From the NCBI GenBank assembly GCA_016125425.1, contig WGLT01000017.1, forward strand, positions 1-62,895: a stretch of 62,895 nucleotides of DNA. Reading direction: 5' to 3'. The stretch is from Alphaproteobacteria bacterium. GTDB lineage: Bacteria; Pseudomonadota; Alphaproteobacteria; Caulobacterales; Parvularculaceae. The translations under genes and the position numbers were made by a program. Shown here one piece after another: positions 44,841 through 54,822 of this stretch (its first letter is position 1; every line of letters starts with the position of its first letter). Under the pieces are notes generated by a model. The model worked only from the letters and a program-made list of their open reading frames with translations, made no database searches and was not told the DNA's origin.

Positions 44841-45910
44841 ATGGCGGGCGAAGGGGTCTCTCATGGCGCGCTCCCGGCTCAACCGGGGCCGGGGGTCGCC
44901 TGTCCTTCCTGCGCGGTCGTCTCCCGGGTCCTTATTGCTGCGGCTGCGGACAAAAGCATGACGACCTGCGCCGCAACGCCGTGCTGCTCGCGCGCGATTT
45001 CGCAGAGGACACGTTCGGATTCGACTCGCGGATGTGGCGCACGCTCGGGCTCATGGCTGCAAAGCCCGGCCATGTGCCGCGCGATTACGCCCACGGACGG
45101 CGCTCGCGCTACACGCCTCCGGTCCGTCTCTTCCTCGTCGTCAGCTTTCTGTTTTTTCTCGTCCTCAGCCTGACGCAGACCATGTTCGTTGCGTTCGAAG
45201 TGACGCCGAAGAAAGCGCTGCCGGCCGAAGCCGAGGCGGCGATAGAACAGAAGTCCGCGGCGCTCGGCGTCGAGGTCGACACGTTCGATTGCGGCCTGCA
45301 AACCAAGCTCCGTTACTTCGTGCGCCCGAAGGACATCACGATCGACGAGGCGGCCTGGAAAAAATGTCGCGAAAGCATCGACGCCGCCGTCGCGAAGGGC
45401 GTCGTCGCCCCGAACGATGCGCAAGATCTGTCGCCGGCCCAAAAGGCCGAACTTGAGGCGAAAGTGAAAGGCGGCGCGCAGCGCGTCGTCGGCGGCCTGT
45501 CAAGGGCGATTGAGGACCCGGTCCGCTTCAATGCCGAGATCAACGCCTGGCTGCCGCGAATCACGCTCGCGATGACGCCGGTGCTGGCGGTCTTGCTGCT
45601 CATCTTCATTCGCGGACGCGACGCGCTGTTCTTCGATCATCTCGTCCTGTCGCTCTACAGTCATGCGGTCGGTTTCGCTGTCGTCGGCGGCGCGATCATC
45701 GCGGCCCAGCTCGGCGCTCCCGATGCGGGCCTCGTCGCATTCGGCGTTCTCACCCTCTATTTCGTGCTCGCGTTGAGGCGCGCCTATCGCCGCGGCTGGG
45801 TGAAGACGGTGCTGTCTTCGCTTGCGATCGAGTTCATCTATCTTGTGATCCTGTCGAGCGCGGTGCTCGCGATCGTCATCGAGGCTGTGTGGAAAAGCGG
45901 GGCGTCCTAG
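44841..45910 (+). pseudogene. DUF3667 membrane protein, frame-shifted in its zinc ribbon
   Basis: The N-terminal frame starts ATG 44841 (GGGAGGGG upstream) and gives GVACPSCA. The correct continuation PGPYCCGCGQKHDDLRRN, with the rest of the protein to 45910, is in a different frame. Adding one base near 44913 would restore CPSCGGRLPGPYCCGCGQ, a classic zinc ribbon. The rest has DFAEDTFGFDSRMWRTLG, the Y-GRRSRYTPPVRLFLV motif of DUF3667, and four membrane helices. Either a real frameshift or a sequencing error. It overlaps the convergent tldD by 4 bp. Confidence 0.8.
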
Positions 45911-47325
45911 GCGCCTGATCCGCCGACCGTCAGGCCGTCGATCTTGATCGTCGGCTGGCCGACTCCGACCGGCACGCCCTGTCCGGCCTTGCCGCAAACG
46001 CCGACGCCGGGATCGAGCTTGAAGTCATTGCCGATCATCGAGACTTTTGTGAGCACGCTCGGGCCGTCGCCGATCAGCGCGACATTTTTCAGCGGGGCGC
46101 CGATCACGCCGTTTTTGACGCGATAGGCTTCGGTGCAATTGAAGACGAATTTGCCAGAGGTGATGTCGACCTGGCCTCCGGCGAAATTGACGGCGTAGAT
46201 CCCGTCCTTCACGGAGCGGATGATTTCCTCGGGCTCTCTGTCGCCGGCCAGCATGAAAGTGTTGGTCATGCGCGGCATGGGCTGACAGGCGAAGCTTTCG
46301 CGCCGGCCGTTGCCGGTCGCTTCCATGCCCATCAGGCGCGCATTGAGGCGGTCCTGCATATAGCCCTTGAGCACGCCGTCCTCGATCAGGACCGTGCGCG
46401 AGGTCGGCGTGCCTTCGTCGTCGATCGTCAAGGAGCCGCGGCGGGCGTTCAGAGCGCCGTCGTCGACGACGGTGACGCCGGGCGCCGCGACGCGCTCGCC
46501 CAGCCGCCCGGCGAAGGCGGAGGTCTTCTTGCGGTTGAAGTCGCCTTCGAGGCCATGGCCGACGGCCTCGTGCAGCAAAATCCCCGTCCAGCCGGGCCCG
46601 AGCACCACTTCCATCTCGCCGGCGGGCGCGGCCTCGGCCTCAAGATTGACGAGCGCCTGGCGCAACGCCTCGTCGACATAGCCTCGCCAGGCGTCCGCCG
46701 CGAGAAAGCGGGCGTAGCCTTCTCGTCCGCCCGCGCCGTAAGAGCCTGACTCCTGCCGGTCGCCGTCGCCGGCGGTCACCGAGACATTGATCCGCACGAG
46801 CGGGCGAATGTCGCGCAGGATTTCCCCGCCCGGCCGGATGATCTCGATCGCCGACCATTCGCCGGAGATCGACGCCGAGACCTGCCGCACGCGCGGGTCC
46901 TTGGCGCGGGCATAGGCGTTGATCTCCTCCAGCAGCTTCGTCTTCTCGCCGAAAGAAAGGGCGCCGAGGGGATTTTCCTCGGCGTAAAGCTTTGCGTTGG
47001 TCCGCCGGGGCCCCTCCGCGAGAACCCCGCTGCGGCCGGTTTTCACCGCCTGGACGGCTTCGGCCGAGCGCTTCAGGGCGCTTTCGGAAAGCTCGGAGGC
47101 GTGCGCATAGCCTGTCGATTCGCCAATGACGGCTCTCAGGCCGAAGCCCTGATCGACATTATAACTCGCGCTTTTGAGGCGGTTGTCGTCGAAAACGAAT
47201 GATTCGGACTGCGAATATTCAAGATAGAGCTCGCCGTCATCCGCCCCGGAAAGGGCTTCGTCGACAATCCTGCGCGTGCGTTCGGGATCAAGATCGGTGC
47301 GGGAGAAGAAGAGCGATTCGGTCAT
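45907..47325 (-). CDS. tldD: metalloprotease TldD
   Basis: 472 residues. TldD with TldE forms a hetero-dimeric protease that trims unfolded peptides. The active site is LLHEAVGHGLEGD (HExxxH); further markers are VDQGFGLRAVIG, IDDEGTPTSRTVLIEDGVLKGY, MPRMTNTFMLAGD and GSGK-like ITSGKFVFNCTEAYR. TldE is not encoded nearby. Confidence 0.95.
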   Translation of the reverse strand: MTESLFFSRTDLDPERTRRIVDEALSGADDGELYLEYSQSESFVFDDNRLKSASYNVDQGFGLRAVIGESTGYAHASELSESALKRSAEAVQAVKTGRSGVLAEGPRRTNAKLYAEENPLGALSFGEKTKLLEEINAYARAKDPRVRQVSASISGEWSAIEIIRPGGEILRDIRPLVRINVSVTAGDGDRQESGSYGAGGREGYARFLAADAWRGYVDEALRQALVNLEAEAAPAGEMEVVLGPGWTGILLHEAVGHGLEGDFNRKKTSAFAGRLGERVAAPGVTVVDDGALNARRGSLTIDDEGTPTSRTVLIEDGVLKGYMQDRLNARLMGMEATGNGRRESFACQPMPRMTNTFMLAGDREPEEIIRSVKDGIYAVNFAGGQVDITSGKFVFNCTEAYRVKNGVIGAPLKNVALIGDGPSVLTKVSMIGNDFKLDPGVGVCGKAGQGVPVGVGQPTIKIDGLTVGGSGA

Positions 47326-47585
47326 GGCCGAGACTTAAGGCGTTGCAGGGGTCCCGGCAACGGCCGCTCCGCCCGGGCGCGCCGAACGTCCCGGGATGCG
47401 ACCTTTTTTCCGCAACTTTCCGTGTCGGCGAGCCGTGACGGCTCCGGCGGAGACGGCTAAAACCCACGGACGCCGTTGACCTTTTGGCGCGGGCGCGCCA
47501 CGAGAGGCGCCGCGAAGGGTCGATGGCGCGGGCGGCGGGCTCGCGGGTTCATCAAGGCCCGCCGGGGCGAGCTTTAGAGGGCTTC

Positions 47586-48794
47586 ATGAAGAAATATCTG
47601 GCGGCGATGGCGGCTGTAGGAGCGACGTTGGCCGGCGATGCGGTCGCGCAGCGACCGGTCGACGGCCATATCGGCATGGTGGAGGCGTGCGCGCCGATCG
47701 CCGCCGAGGTGCATGGATTTCACTACGGCGTTTTGTTGCCGATCATTTCCGGCATTAGCTTTCTTGTCCTGGGCCTGCTGCTCTGGGTGATTGTTCGCTA
47801 CAATTCGAAGGTCAATCCGACGCCTCGAAAGTTCAGCCACAACACCATGGTGGAGGTGCTTTGGACGGGCATTCCAATTCTGATTCTGCTCGCGATTGCG
47901 CTGCCGTCTTTTGAGTTGCTCTACAGCGAAGACGTCATTCCGGACGGCAAGCAGACGGTCGCGACGGCCGACGGCGCGACGACCGATTTCGTTTTCCAGA
48001 ACAATTTCCAGGAAGAACGCCGTCGCGTGACGCGCAGCGAGCAACTGCACGTTTTTCTGGCCTCGGCGAACGCCGCGCCGCAAGCGCCGGCGAGCGAGAG
48101 CTGCGCGCATAACCGGCCCGGCAAGCTGCTGCGCGCGGGGACGGATTACACCGTGACCGGTCTCGGAAAACCGGAAATCCATGTGAAATTCTCCACGCCG
48201 CCCGCGGCCGGCGAAGAGGTGGTCATGCGCGGCGGACGCAGCCTTGTCGGCAAGGGGAAGCTGTTCGGCATTTTCGGCAAGGATGACCGCGAGGTCGTGC
48301 TGGCGCCGACGATCACCGTCAAGGCGACCGGATTTCAATGGGGCTGGATTTATTCCTATCCCGATTTCGGCGACTTCGAATTTACGTCGAACATTCTGCC
48401 GGCGGACAAGACGACGCCCGATCTCTATCATTGGGAAGTCGACAACCACATGGTCGTTCCCGTCGGCGAAACGATTCGCGTGACGACGACGTCGCGCGAT
48501 GTCATCCACTCCTGGGCGATGCCGAATTTCGCGATCAAGATCGACGCGGTTCCCGGCCGCATCAACGAAACGTGGTTCAAAGCGGAGAAAGAGGGCACCT
48601 ATTACGGTCAGTGCTCCGAGCTTTGCGGCGAAAAACACGCCTTTATGCCGATCGCGGTCGATGTCGTGTCGCGCCCGGAATTCGAAGCCTGGGTGAACAA
48701 GCAGCGCGCGATGGCGGGCCTCAGCCCGATGTTCGGCGCCAAGAAGGTCAAACTCGCGGCGGGCGTCCAGGGCGCGCCGGCCGGCGGCAAATAG
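47586..48794 (+). CDS. coxB: cytochrome c oxidase subunit II with a ~120-residue insertion
   Basis: 402 residues versus ~280-320 usually. Signal peptide, two membrane helices (~45-70 and ~90-112), then an insertion at ~120-238 before the CuA domain resumes at [19 protein letters not shown]. CuA ligands H308, C343, E345, C347, H351 and M354 are all present ([19 protein letters not shown]). The insert contains [26 protein letters not shown] and [16 protein letters not shown], text that resembles phage tail-fibre beta-sandwich domains. It delivers electrons from cytochrome c. Heads the cox cluster. Confidence 0.95.
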   Translation: MKKYLAAMAAVGATLAGDAVAQRPVDGHIGMVEACAPIAAEVHGFHYGVLLPIISGISFLVLGLLLWVIVRYNSKVNPTPRKFSHNTMVEVLWTGIPILILLAIALPSFELLYSEDVIPDGKQTVATADGATTDFVFQNNFQEERRRVTRSEQLHVFLASANAAPQAPASESCAHNRPGKLLRAGTDYTVTGLGKPEIHVKFSTPPAAGEEVVMRGGRSLVGKGKLFGIFGKDDREVVLAPTITVKATGFQWGWIYSYPDFGDFEFTSNILPADKTTPDLYHWEVDNHMVVPVGETIRVTTTSRDVIHSWAMPNFAIKIDAVPGRINETWFKAEKEGTYYGQCSELCGEKHAFMPIAVDVVSRPEFEAWVNKQRAMAGLSPMFGAKKVKLAAGVQGAPAGGK

Positions 48795-48819
48795 AGACAG
48801 AGACGGGAAGGGCCGAGAT

Positions 48820-50487
48820 ATGGCGCAAGCTCCGACGGATCACGCTCACGCAGAAGACCATGGCGGCGACCATGTCCCGCCGTTCTTCATCCGCTGGTTC
48901 TGGTCGACGAACCACAAGGATATCGGCACGCTTTATCTGATCTTCGCGGTTCTGGCCGGGATTATCGGCGGCGCGATGTCGGGCATGATGCGCGAAGAGC
49001 TCATGCATCCGGGCGTCACGTTCCTGACCCAGTTCACCGGCGGCGATCCGGTGGCGGCGGCGAATTTCTACAATGTGCTCGTGACCTATCACGGCCTGAT
49101 CATGATCTTCTTCATGGTGATGCCGGCGATGATCGGCGGGTTCGGCAACTGGTTCGTGCCGATCATGATCGGCGCGCCGGACATGGCTTTCCCGCGCATG
49201 AACAACATCTCCTTCTGGCTCTATGCGGCGTCGGGCGTGCTGTTGACGCTCTCCATCTTTGCGGCGGGCGCGCCGGGCCAGCACGGCTTCGCCGGCGGCT
49301 GGGTCATGTATCCGCCGCTCTCGGTGACAGGCCATCCGGGGCCCGCGATGGATCTTCTGATCTTCGCGCTGCACCTCGCCGGCGCCTCGTCGATACTCGG
49401 CGCGATTAATTTCATCACGACGATTTTCAACATGCGCGCGCCGGGCATGACGCTGCACAAAATGCCGCTTTTCGCCTGGTCGGTGCTCGTGACGGCGTTT
49501 CTGCTCGTGCTCTCCTTGCCGGTTCTCGCCGGCGCGATCACGATGCTGCTCGCCGACCGCAATTTCGGCACGGCCTTCTTCGACGCTTCGAAGGGCGGCG
49601 ATCCGCTGCTCTTCCAGCATCTGTTCTGGTTCTTCGGCCACCCGGAAGTCTACATCCTCATCCTGCCGGGCTTCGGCATTATCAGCCATGTCGTCTCGAC
49701 CTTCTCGAAAAAGCCGATCTTCGGCTATCTCGGCATGGCCTATGCGATGGTGGCGATCGGCTTTGTCGGATTTCTCGTCTGGGCGCACCACATGTACACG
49801 GTGGGCCTGTCGGTCGACATGAAGGCTTATTTCGTGGCCGCCACCATGGTCATCGCGGTGCCGACGGGCATCAAGATTTTCTCCTGGATTGCGACGATGT
49901 GGGGCGGCTCGATTGAGTTCAAGACGCCGATGCTGTTCGCAATCGGCTTCATCTTCCTGTTCACCGTCGGCGGCGTCACCGGCGTCGTTCTCGCCAACGC
50001 CGGCATCGACCATTATCTCCACGACACCTATTACGTCGTGGCGCATTTCCACTATGTGCTCTCTCTCGGCGCGGTCTTCGCGATTTTCGCGGGCTGGTAT
50101 TACTGGTTCGGGAAAATGACCGGAAAGATGTATCGCGAGTGGCTCGGGGCGCTGCATTTCTGGATCATGTTCGTCGGCGTCAACCTGATCTTCTTCCCGA
50201 TGCACTTCCTTGGTTTGCAGGGCATGCCGCGCCGTTATATCGACTACCCGCAGGCCTTCGAGCATTGGAACGAAATCGCGACCTACGGCTATTACATCAT
50301 GATCGCAGGCATGGCGGTGTTCGCGGCCTGCATGTTCGACGCGTTCTTCATCTACCGGCGCAAGGCCGCGAACAATCCGTGGGGCGTCGGCGCGACGACG
50401 CTCGAGTGGACGCTTTCCTCGCCGCCGCCCTTCCACCAGTTCAACGAACTGCCGCGTTTCGATAAGGGCGACGCCAAGGCCTTCTAG
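48820..50487 (+). CDS. ctaD: cytochrome c oxidase subunit I
   Basis: 555 residues with twelve membrane helices. The catalytic core of the aa3 oxidase: [14 protein letters not shown], a heme ligand in [28 protein letters not shown] (CuB His cross-linked Tyr, K-channel), [26 protein letters not shown] for the remaining heme and CuB ligands. N-terminal His-rich stretch ([11 protein letters not shown]) is extra. GGGAAGG ribosome-binding site. A strong terminator follows. Confidence 0.98.
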   Translation: MAQAPTDHAHAEDHGGDHVPPFFIRWFWSTNHKDIGTLYLIFAVLAGIIGGAMSGMMREELMHPGVTFLTQFTGGDPVAAANFYNVLVTYHGLIMIFFMVMPAMIGGFGNWFVPIMIGAPDMAFPRMNNISFWLYAASGVLLTLSIFAAGAPGQHGFAGGWVMYPPLSVTGHPGPAMDLLIFALHLAGASSILGAINFITTIFNMRAPGMTLHKMPLFAWSVLVTAFLLVLSLPVLAGAITMLLADRNFGTAFFDASKGGDPLLFQHLFWFFGHPEVYILILPGFGIISHVVSTFSKKPIFGYLGMAYAMVAIGFVGFLVWAHHMYTVGLSVDMKAYFVAATMVIAVPTGIKIFSWIATMWGGSIEFKTPMLFAIGFIFLFTVGGVTGVVLANAGIDHYLHDTYYVVAHFHYVLSLGAVFAIFAGWYYWFGKMTGKMYREWLGALHFWIMFVGVNLIFFPMHFLGLQGMPRRYIDYPQAFEHWNEIATYGYYIMIAGMAVFAACMFDAFFIYRRKAANNPWGVGATTLEWTLSSPPPFHQFNELPRFDKGDAKAF

Positions 50488-50507
50488 CGCCTCCGAATTC
50501 TCGAACG

Positions 50508-50542
50508 AAAGAGCCCCGCAAGCCCGGCTTGCGGGGCTCTTT
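50508..50542. terminator. strong terminator after ctaD
   Basis: A 15-bp perfect stem (AAAGAGCCCCGCAAG / CTTGCGGGGCTCTTT) with a 5-base loop. It partly isolates coxB-ctaD from the downstream assembly genes, so ctaB onward need their own promoter. Confidence 0.9.
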
Positions 50543-50647
50543 GCGTCGCGCCCCGAGGGCCCGGACGGGCTGGCGATTTGCGTCCGACCCGTTAATATTC
50601 GTTAACGGGGGCCCCCGCTTGGGGGCCGGGTGTTCTCGGAGGGGTAA

Positions 50648-51013
50648 ATGCAAGCCATGATCAACGATGTCGTTGAGATCCTGCGGCATACGTTCTTGAC
50701 CGGAGACTGGCTGGCGCTGGTCATCGCGCTCGGTTCGGTGCTGGTCGCCGCGCTTTTGATGCAGCGCAGCGGACAGATCGCCTCGATGACCGTGCTGGCT
50801 TTGGTCCTGTTCGCCGCCGGCGGCTTCATGCGCGGCTATTTCGGCCCGCATCCGGACGCCGCCAGCGAAGGCGCGCGGGCGGTCTCGCAGCTCAAAATGG
50901 GCTGGGCCGATCTGATGCACATGCAGGCGGGCGATCTCGTGGCGTATTTTCTCGCCTTTATGGTGCTGATTCTGGTGCTGTTCGGGATCAAGTCCGCGCT
51001 CAACAGGGGCTGA
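50648..51013 (+). CDS. membrane protein of unknown function within the cox cluster
   Basis: 121 residues with three hydrophobic segments (about 22-39, 44-62 and 96-117) and a short middle loop ([20 protein letters not shown]). GGAGGGG upstream of ATG 50648. It sits between the ctaD terminator and ctaB. I cannot assign a family; it may be a lineage-specific envelope protein. Confidence 0.65.
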   Translation: MQAMINDVVEILRHTFLTGDWLALVIALGSVLVAALLMQRSGQIASMTVLALVLFAAGGFMRGYFGPHPDAASEGARAVSQLKMGWADLMHMQAGDLVAYFLAFMVLILVLFGIKSALNRG

Positions 51014-51122
51014 CGCGCGGGACGGCCGGGCGGGGCTGTCCGCGCCCGCCCGGCCCCGCGCGACCTCCGGCCGCGCAGGGGGACTATTTTCCGGAAGGCG
51101 GAGTTCAGGCATAAGGCCCTCC

Positions 51123-52028
51123 ATGCGCGACGCCGCCGCCCCAGCTCTTTTCTCCGCCGCCAGCCCGCGGGACTATTTCAGTCTCCTGAAGCCGCGGGTG
51201 ATGACGCTCGTCATCTTTACGGCGCTGGTCGGTCTGGTCGCCGCGCCCGGCGCGATGCATCCGGCGCTCGGCGCGGTCTCATTGCTTGCGATCGCGATCG
51301 GCGCGGGCGCTTCCGGCGCGCTCAATATGTGGTGGGACGCCGATATCGACGCGGTGATGGCGCGCACCGCCTGCCGGCCGGTGCCGCGCGGGCTGATCGA
51401 CCGGTCCTCGGCCGGCGCGTTCGGCGTCGTTCTGTCCGCTTCGGCGATCGTGCTGTTGTGGCTCGCCTCGAATGTTCTCGCCGCGGCGCTGCTCGCTTTC
51501 ACGATTTTCTTTTATGTCGTCATCTACTCGATGCTCCTCAAGCGCTCGACGCCGCAGAATATCGTGATCGGCGGCGCAGCGGGCGCGCTGCCGCCGGTCG
51601 TCGGCTGGGCGGCGGCGACAGGTTCGGTCTCGCTCGAGCCAATGCTCCTTTTCCTGATCATTTTTCTGTGGACGCCCCCGCATTTCTGGGCGCTCGCGCT
51701 GTTTCGCGAAGGCGATTATGCGCGCGCCGGCGTGCCGATGATGCCGGTCGTCAAAGGCGAGAAGGAAACGCGCCGGCAAATGTTCGCATACGCAGTTTTG
51801 ACGGCGCTCGCCGGCGTTTCCCCGGCCTTCCTCGCAGGCGGAGCAGGACCCTTTTACGGCGCGGCTGCGTGCGTGCTCGGCGCGAGCTTCGTTTTCTTCT
51901 CATGGCGCGTGCTTGTCGCCGAAAGCGGCGACAAGAAGCCGGCCAAGCGGCTTTTCGCCTATTCGATCTTCTATCTCTTCGCGCTCTTTGCGGCGCTTTT
52001 AGCGGACGCTCTTCTACGCCATGCTTGA
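51123..52028 (+). CDS. ctaB: protoheme IX farnesyltransferase (heme O synthase)
   Basis: 301 residues, nine membrane helices of the UbiA fold. It farnesylates heme B to heme O, needed for aa3 oxidase. Motifs [19 protein letters not shown] (first Asp-rich, DxxxD) and [27 protein letters not shown] (second) are intact. The stop overlaps the small downstream ORF by 8 bp. Confidence 0.96.
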   Translation: MRDAAAPALFSAASPRDYFSLLKPRVMTLVIFTALVGLVAAPGAMHPALGAVSLLAIAIGAGASGALNMWWDADIDAVMARTACRPVPRGLIDRSSAGAFGVVLSASAIVLLWLASNVLAAALLAFTIFFYVVIYSMLLKRSTPQNIVIGGAAGALPPVVGWAAATGSVSLEPMLLFLIIFLWTPPHFWALALFREGDYARAGVPMMPVVKGEKETRRQMFAYAVLTALAGVSPAFLAGGAGPFYGAAACVLGASFVFFSWRVLVAESGDKKPAKRLFAYSIFYLFALFAALLADALLRHA

Positions 52029-52161
52029 ACCTGACCAGAACCGCCGGCGCAATCAGCGCAATCTCGCTATCGGCCTTGCGATCGGCGCCTTCATCCTGCT
52101 CATCTATCTTGTGACCTTGCTGAGGGTTGCGGGAAATATCCACGCGCACGCGACAGGCTGA
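52021..52161 (+). CDS. 46-residue single-helix protein between ctaB and ctaG
   Basis: Starts ATG 52021 inside the end of ctaB (8-bp overlap) and stops 2 bp before ctaG. The product is [20 protein letters not shown] with a hydrophobic helix (~15-35) and a short His-containing tail. This matches, in size and position, the small CoxF/CtaG-associated protein encoded in this slot in alphaproteobacterial cox clusters. Helix orientation places the charged part in the cytosol. Probably an oxidase-assembly accessory. Confidence 0.75.
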   Translation: MLEPDQNRRRNQRNLAIGLAIGAFILLIYLVTLLRVAGNIHAHATG

Positions 52162-52163
52162 TC

Positions 52164-52766
52164 ATGTCCCAGACCCCGAACGGCAAGAAGAATGCGCGCA
52201 TGGCGATGATCGGCGCGGCCATGGCGCTCGGCATGGTCGGCATGTCATTCCTCGCCGTGCCGCTTTATCGCATGTTCTGTCAGGTGACGGGCTATGGCGG
52301 AACGATCAACCGGGCGAATGAGGGCGCAAAAACGGTGCTCGATCGCGTTGTGACGGTGCGCTTCGACGGCACGGTCGATCCGGCGCTCCCCTGGCGCTTC
52401 AAGCCCGAACAGGTCTCGCAGACTATCCATATCGGCCAGTCTTCGCTCGCCTTCTTCAAGGCGACGAATCTTTCCGACAAGCCGGTCGTCGCGCGCGCGA
52501 CCTACAATGTCTCGCCCGCCAAGGCCGGAATCTATTTCAAGAAGATCCAGTGTTTCTGCTTCACCGAGCAGGTGCTGCAGCCGGGCGAAACCGTCGACAT
52601 GCCCGTCACCTATTTCGTCGACCCCTCGATCGCGGACGATCCCGATCTCGACGACGTGACGACGATCACGCTGGCCTACACTTTCTATAAGTGGGACGAG
52701 AAGGACGGCGAGCCGGTGGTCAGCGCCGATACGGGCAAGGGCGGCGCCGGCGGCGGAGCCGAATAA
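52164..52766 (+). CDS. ctaG: cytochrome c oxidase assembly protein CtaG (Cox11)
   Basis: 200 residues. One N-terminal helix and a periplasmic beta-sandwich that inserts copper into CuB. Motifs VPLYRMFCQVTGYGGT, YNVSPAKAGIYFKKIQCFCF (the copper-binding CFCF) and MPVTYFVDPSI, and a final TLAYTFY, all match Cox11. A Gly-rich acidic tail ends it. Confidence 0.97.
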   Translation: MSQTPNGKKNARMAMIGAAMALGMVGMSFLAVPLYRMFCQVTGYGGTINRANEGAKTVLDRVVTVRFDGTVDPALPWRFKPEQVSQTIHIGQSSLAFFKATNLSDKPVVARATYNVSPAKAGIYFKKIQCFCFTEQVLQPGETVDMPVTYFVDPSIADDPDLDDVTTITLAYTFYKWDEKDGEPVVSADTGKGGAGGGAE

Positions 52767-52869
52767 AGTGCGGCCGAATAGCGCGCTGAAGGCGGCGCGG
52801 GCCTCTTGGAATTCGTCCGCGCCGCGGTATAGACAGTCCGGGCGATTAAGGGACTAGAAGGGGCGAATT

Positions 52870-53817
52870 ATGGCCGGCGCCGCCGTCAAACACGACTACC
52901 ACCTCGTCAAACCGAGCCCGTGGCCGTTAATCGGCTCGATCGGGGCGGCGGTGATGCTGATCGGCGCTGTCGCCTGGATGCGCTCGCAGCCGGGCGAATC
53001 GGGGCTGCAACTTGGCTCGGTCGACCTCAAAGGGCCCTGGATCTTTTTCGCCGGCATGGCGACGGTCCTTCTGACCATGATCGGCTGGTGGCGCGACGTC
53101 ATCAAGGAAAGCCTGACCGGCGAGAATACGTCGCTCGTCGTGCGGCTCGGCCTGCGCTACGGCATGGTTCTCTTCATCGCTTCGGAAGTGATGTTTTTCG
53201 TTGCGTGGTTCTGGGCGTTTTTCGGCGCGGCCCTGTTTCCGCACGCCTGGGGCCCGGTGACGCTCGCCGACGGCGCGCAGATGACGAACGCGGCCGGCGA
53301 TCCCGCTTTCCTCGGCAATGACGCGCGCCAGCATTTCACCTGCGGGGTATGGCCGCCCTGCGGGATCGATCCCTTGGACCCGTGGGAGCTGCCGCTCCTC
53401 AACACGCTCATTCTGCTCCTGTCCGGCACGACGGTGACCTGGGCGCACCATGCGGTGTCTGTGGGCAATCGCAAGGGCGTGATCTGGGGCCTCGTGCTGA
53501 CGATCATTCTGGGCGTGATGTTCACCAGCCTTCAAGCGACGGAATACGCCGAGGTGCTGACGACCGGCATGTACAAGTTTGCGGGCGGCGGCATTTACGG
53601 CTCGGCCTTCTTCATGGCGACGGGTTTCCACGGCCTGCACGTCATCATCGGGACGATTTTCCTGACGGTGTGCCTGTTCCGGGCGATCGCAGGGCAGTTC
53701 ACGCCGGACCGGCATTTTGGCTTCGAGGCCGCGGCCTGGTACTGGCACTTTGTCGACGTCGTCTGGCTGTTTCTGTTCTTCTTTATCTACGTTCTCGGCA
53801 ATCAGGGCCTGCTGTAA
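52870..53817 (+). CDS. ctaE: cytochrome c oxidase subunit III
   Basis: 315 residues with seven membrane helices. Visible: [20 protein letters not shown] at the start, [53 protein letters not shown], and [20 protein letters not shown]. The loop with [20 protein letters not shown] is characteristic of alphaproteobacterial forms. It stabilises subunit I. Confidence 0.97.
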   Translation: MAGAAVKHDYHLVKPSPWPLIGSIGAAVMLIGAVAWMRSQPGESGLQLGSVDLKGPWIFFAGMATVLLTMIGWWRDVIKESLTGENTSLVVRLGLRYGMVLFIASEVMFFVAWFWAFFGAALFPHAWGPVTLADGAQMTNAAGDPAFLGNDARQHFTCGVWPPCGIDPLDPWELPLLNTLILLLSGTTVTWAHHAVSVGNRKGVIWGLVLTIILGVMFTSLQATEYAEVLTTGMYKFAGGGIYGSAFFMATGFHGLHVIIGTIFLTVCLFRAIAGQFTPDRHFGFEAAAWYWHFVDVVWLFLFFFIYVLGNQGLL

Positions 53818-53871
53818 TAGACTGCCTGCATTGGGGCGCCGTCGCGCCTCAAAACAGGGCAGGGGGAAGGC

Positions 53872-54447
53872 ATGAGACCGAGGCGGAGAATCGGCGCGCC
53901 CGCGTTAGCGGCGTGCTTGGCGTTCGCACTGTCGGGATGCCTTATCAGCGACAAGGCGCTGCTCGACGAACAGACGGCGCGCGCGACGCCGATCGCGGCG
54001 GGCGACTACAGCGCCTGCGAATATGATTCGGCGAACGGGGAGCCGGATTGCGAAACCCTCGCCGTCGCGCGCGATGAGAGCGGACTCTATTCCATGACGC
54101 CCATGGGCGAGACGGACAATCAGACGACTTACGCCCGATACAGGCGCATCGGCGCGGGCTCATGGGCGGCGCAGCTCTGGGGAGACCCGAAGGAGGGCTA
54201 TTTCTATTTTCTCGCCCAGACGGAGGGCGAGGAGTTCATCATGGCGATGATCCAATGCAGGGATTTGCCGAAGGATCTGCGCGACAAATACGCCGCGCGC
54301 GGCGAAATGGAGGTCGACGAACAAGCGACGACCTGTTCGGTGAAATCGCTCCGCGCGATGACGGCGGCGGCCAGGGCGTTCCGCGACAGCGCGCCGATTT
54401 CGACGCGGGCGCGGATCGTCTATAAACGCCTCGCCGCTGTCGAATGA
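53872..54447 (+). CDS. lipoprotein of unknown function
   Basis: 191 residues. Lipobox LAFALSGC gives a lipid anchor. The mature part holds several Cys (CEYDSANGEPDCETL, MIQCRDLPKD and TTCSVKSLRA), suggesting disulfides, and a WAAQLWGDPKEGYFYFLA strand-rich core. It lies within the cox assembly cluster, 6 bp before the DUF983 gene, so it is probably co-expressed with it. No family recognised. Confidence 0.65.
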   Translation: MRPRRRIGAPALAACLAFALSGCLISDKALLDEQTARATPIAAGDYSACEYDSANGEPDCETLAVARDESGLYSMTPMGETDNQTTYARYRRIGAGSWAAQLWGDPKEGYFYFLAQTEGEEFIMAMIQCRDLPKDLRDKYAARGEMEVDEQATTCSVKSLRAMTAAARAFRDSAPISTRARIVYKRLAAVE

Positions 54448-54453
54448 GATGAG

Positions 54454-54822
54454 ATGACCCAATATCCGCAAGTTTCTCCTTATGCGGCGGGCCTTGCCTG
54501 CAAATGTCCGCGATGCGGAAAGGGCCCGCTCTTCAAGGGCTATCTCGGCCTGCTCGAGCGCTGTCCGAATTGCGGGCTTGATTACGCGAAGGCGGATTCG
54601 GGCGACGGCCCCGCCGTCTTTGTAATTTTCGTCGTCGGCTTTCTCGCGGTCGGCGCCGCGTTCATCGCGCGCTTCGGCTTCGACGCGCCGACCGGACTGG
54701 CTCTCATTTCGAGCATGATCCTCGCAGTCGTGTTGATTCTCGGGCTTTTGCGCCCCTTCAAGGCGACGCTGATCGCGCTTCAATACAAGAACAAGGCGGC
54801 CGAGGGCCGCCTCGAAGAATGA
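54454..54822 (+). CDS. DUF983 membrane protein
   Basis: 122 residues. An N-terminal zinc-ribbon (CKCPRCGKGPLFKGYLGLLE then CPNCGLDY) and two membrane helices (~50-75, 80-105) define DUF983. These proteins are regularly encoded between ctaE and SURF1 in alphaproteobacteria, and are thought to help oxidase assembly. Its stop overlaps the SURF1 start (ATGA). Confidence 0.93.
   Translation: MTQYPQVSPYAAGLACKCPRCGKGPLFKGYLGLLERCPNCGLDYAKADSGDGPAVFVIFVVGFLAVGAAFIARFGFDAPTGLALISSMILAVVLILGLLRPFKATLIALQYKNKAAEGRLEE

Noticed and set aside
48748-50436. Long open frame antisense to ctaD
   Set aside because: Highly charged, His/Arg/Glu-rich translation typical of the complement of a hydrophobic membrane protein gene; no supporting signals.
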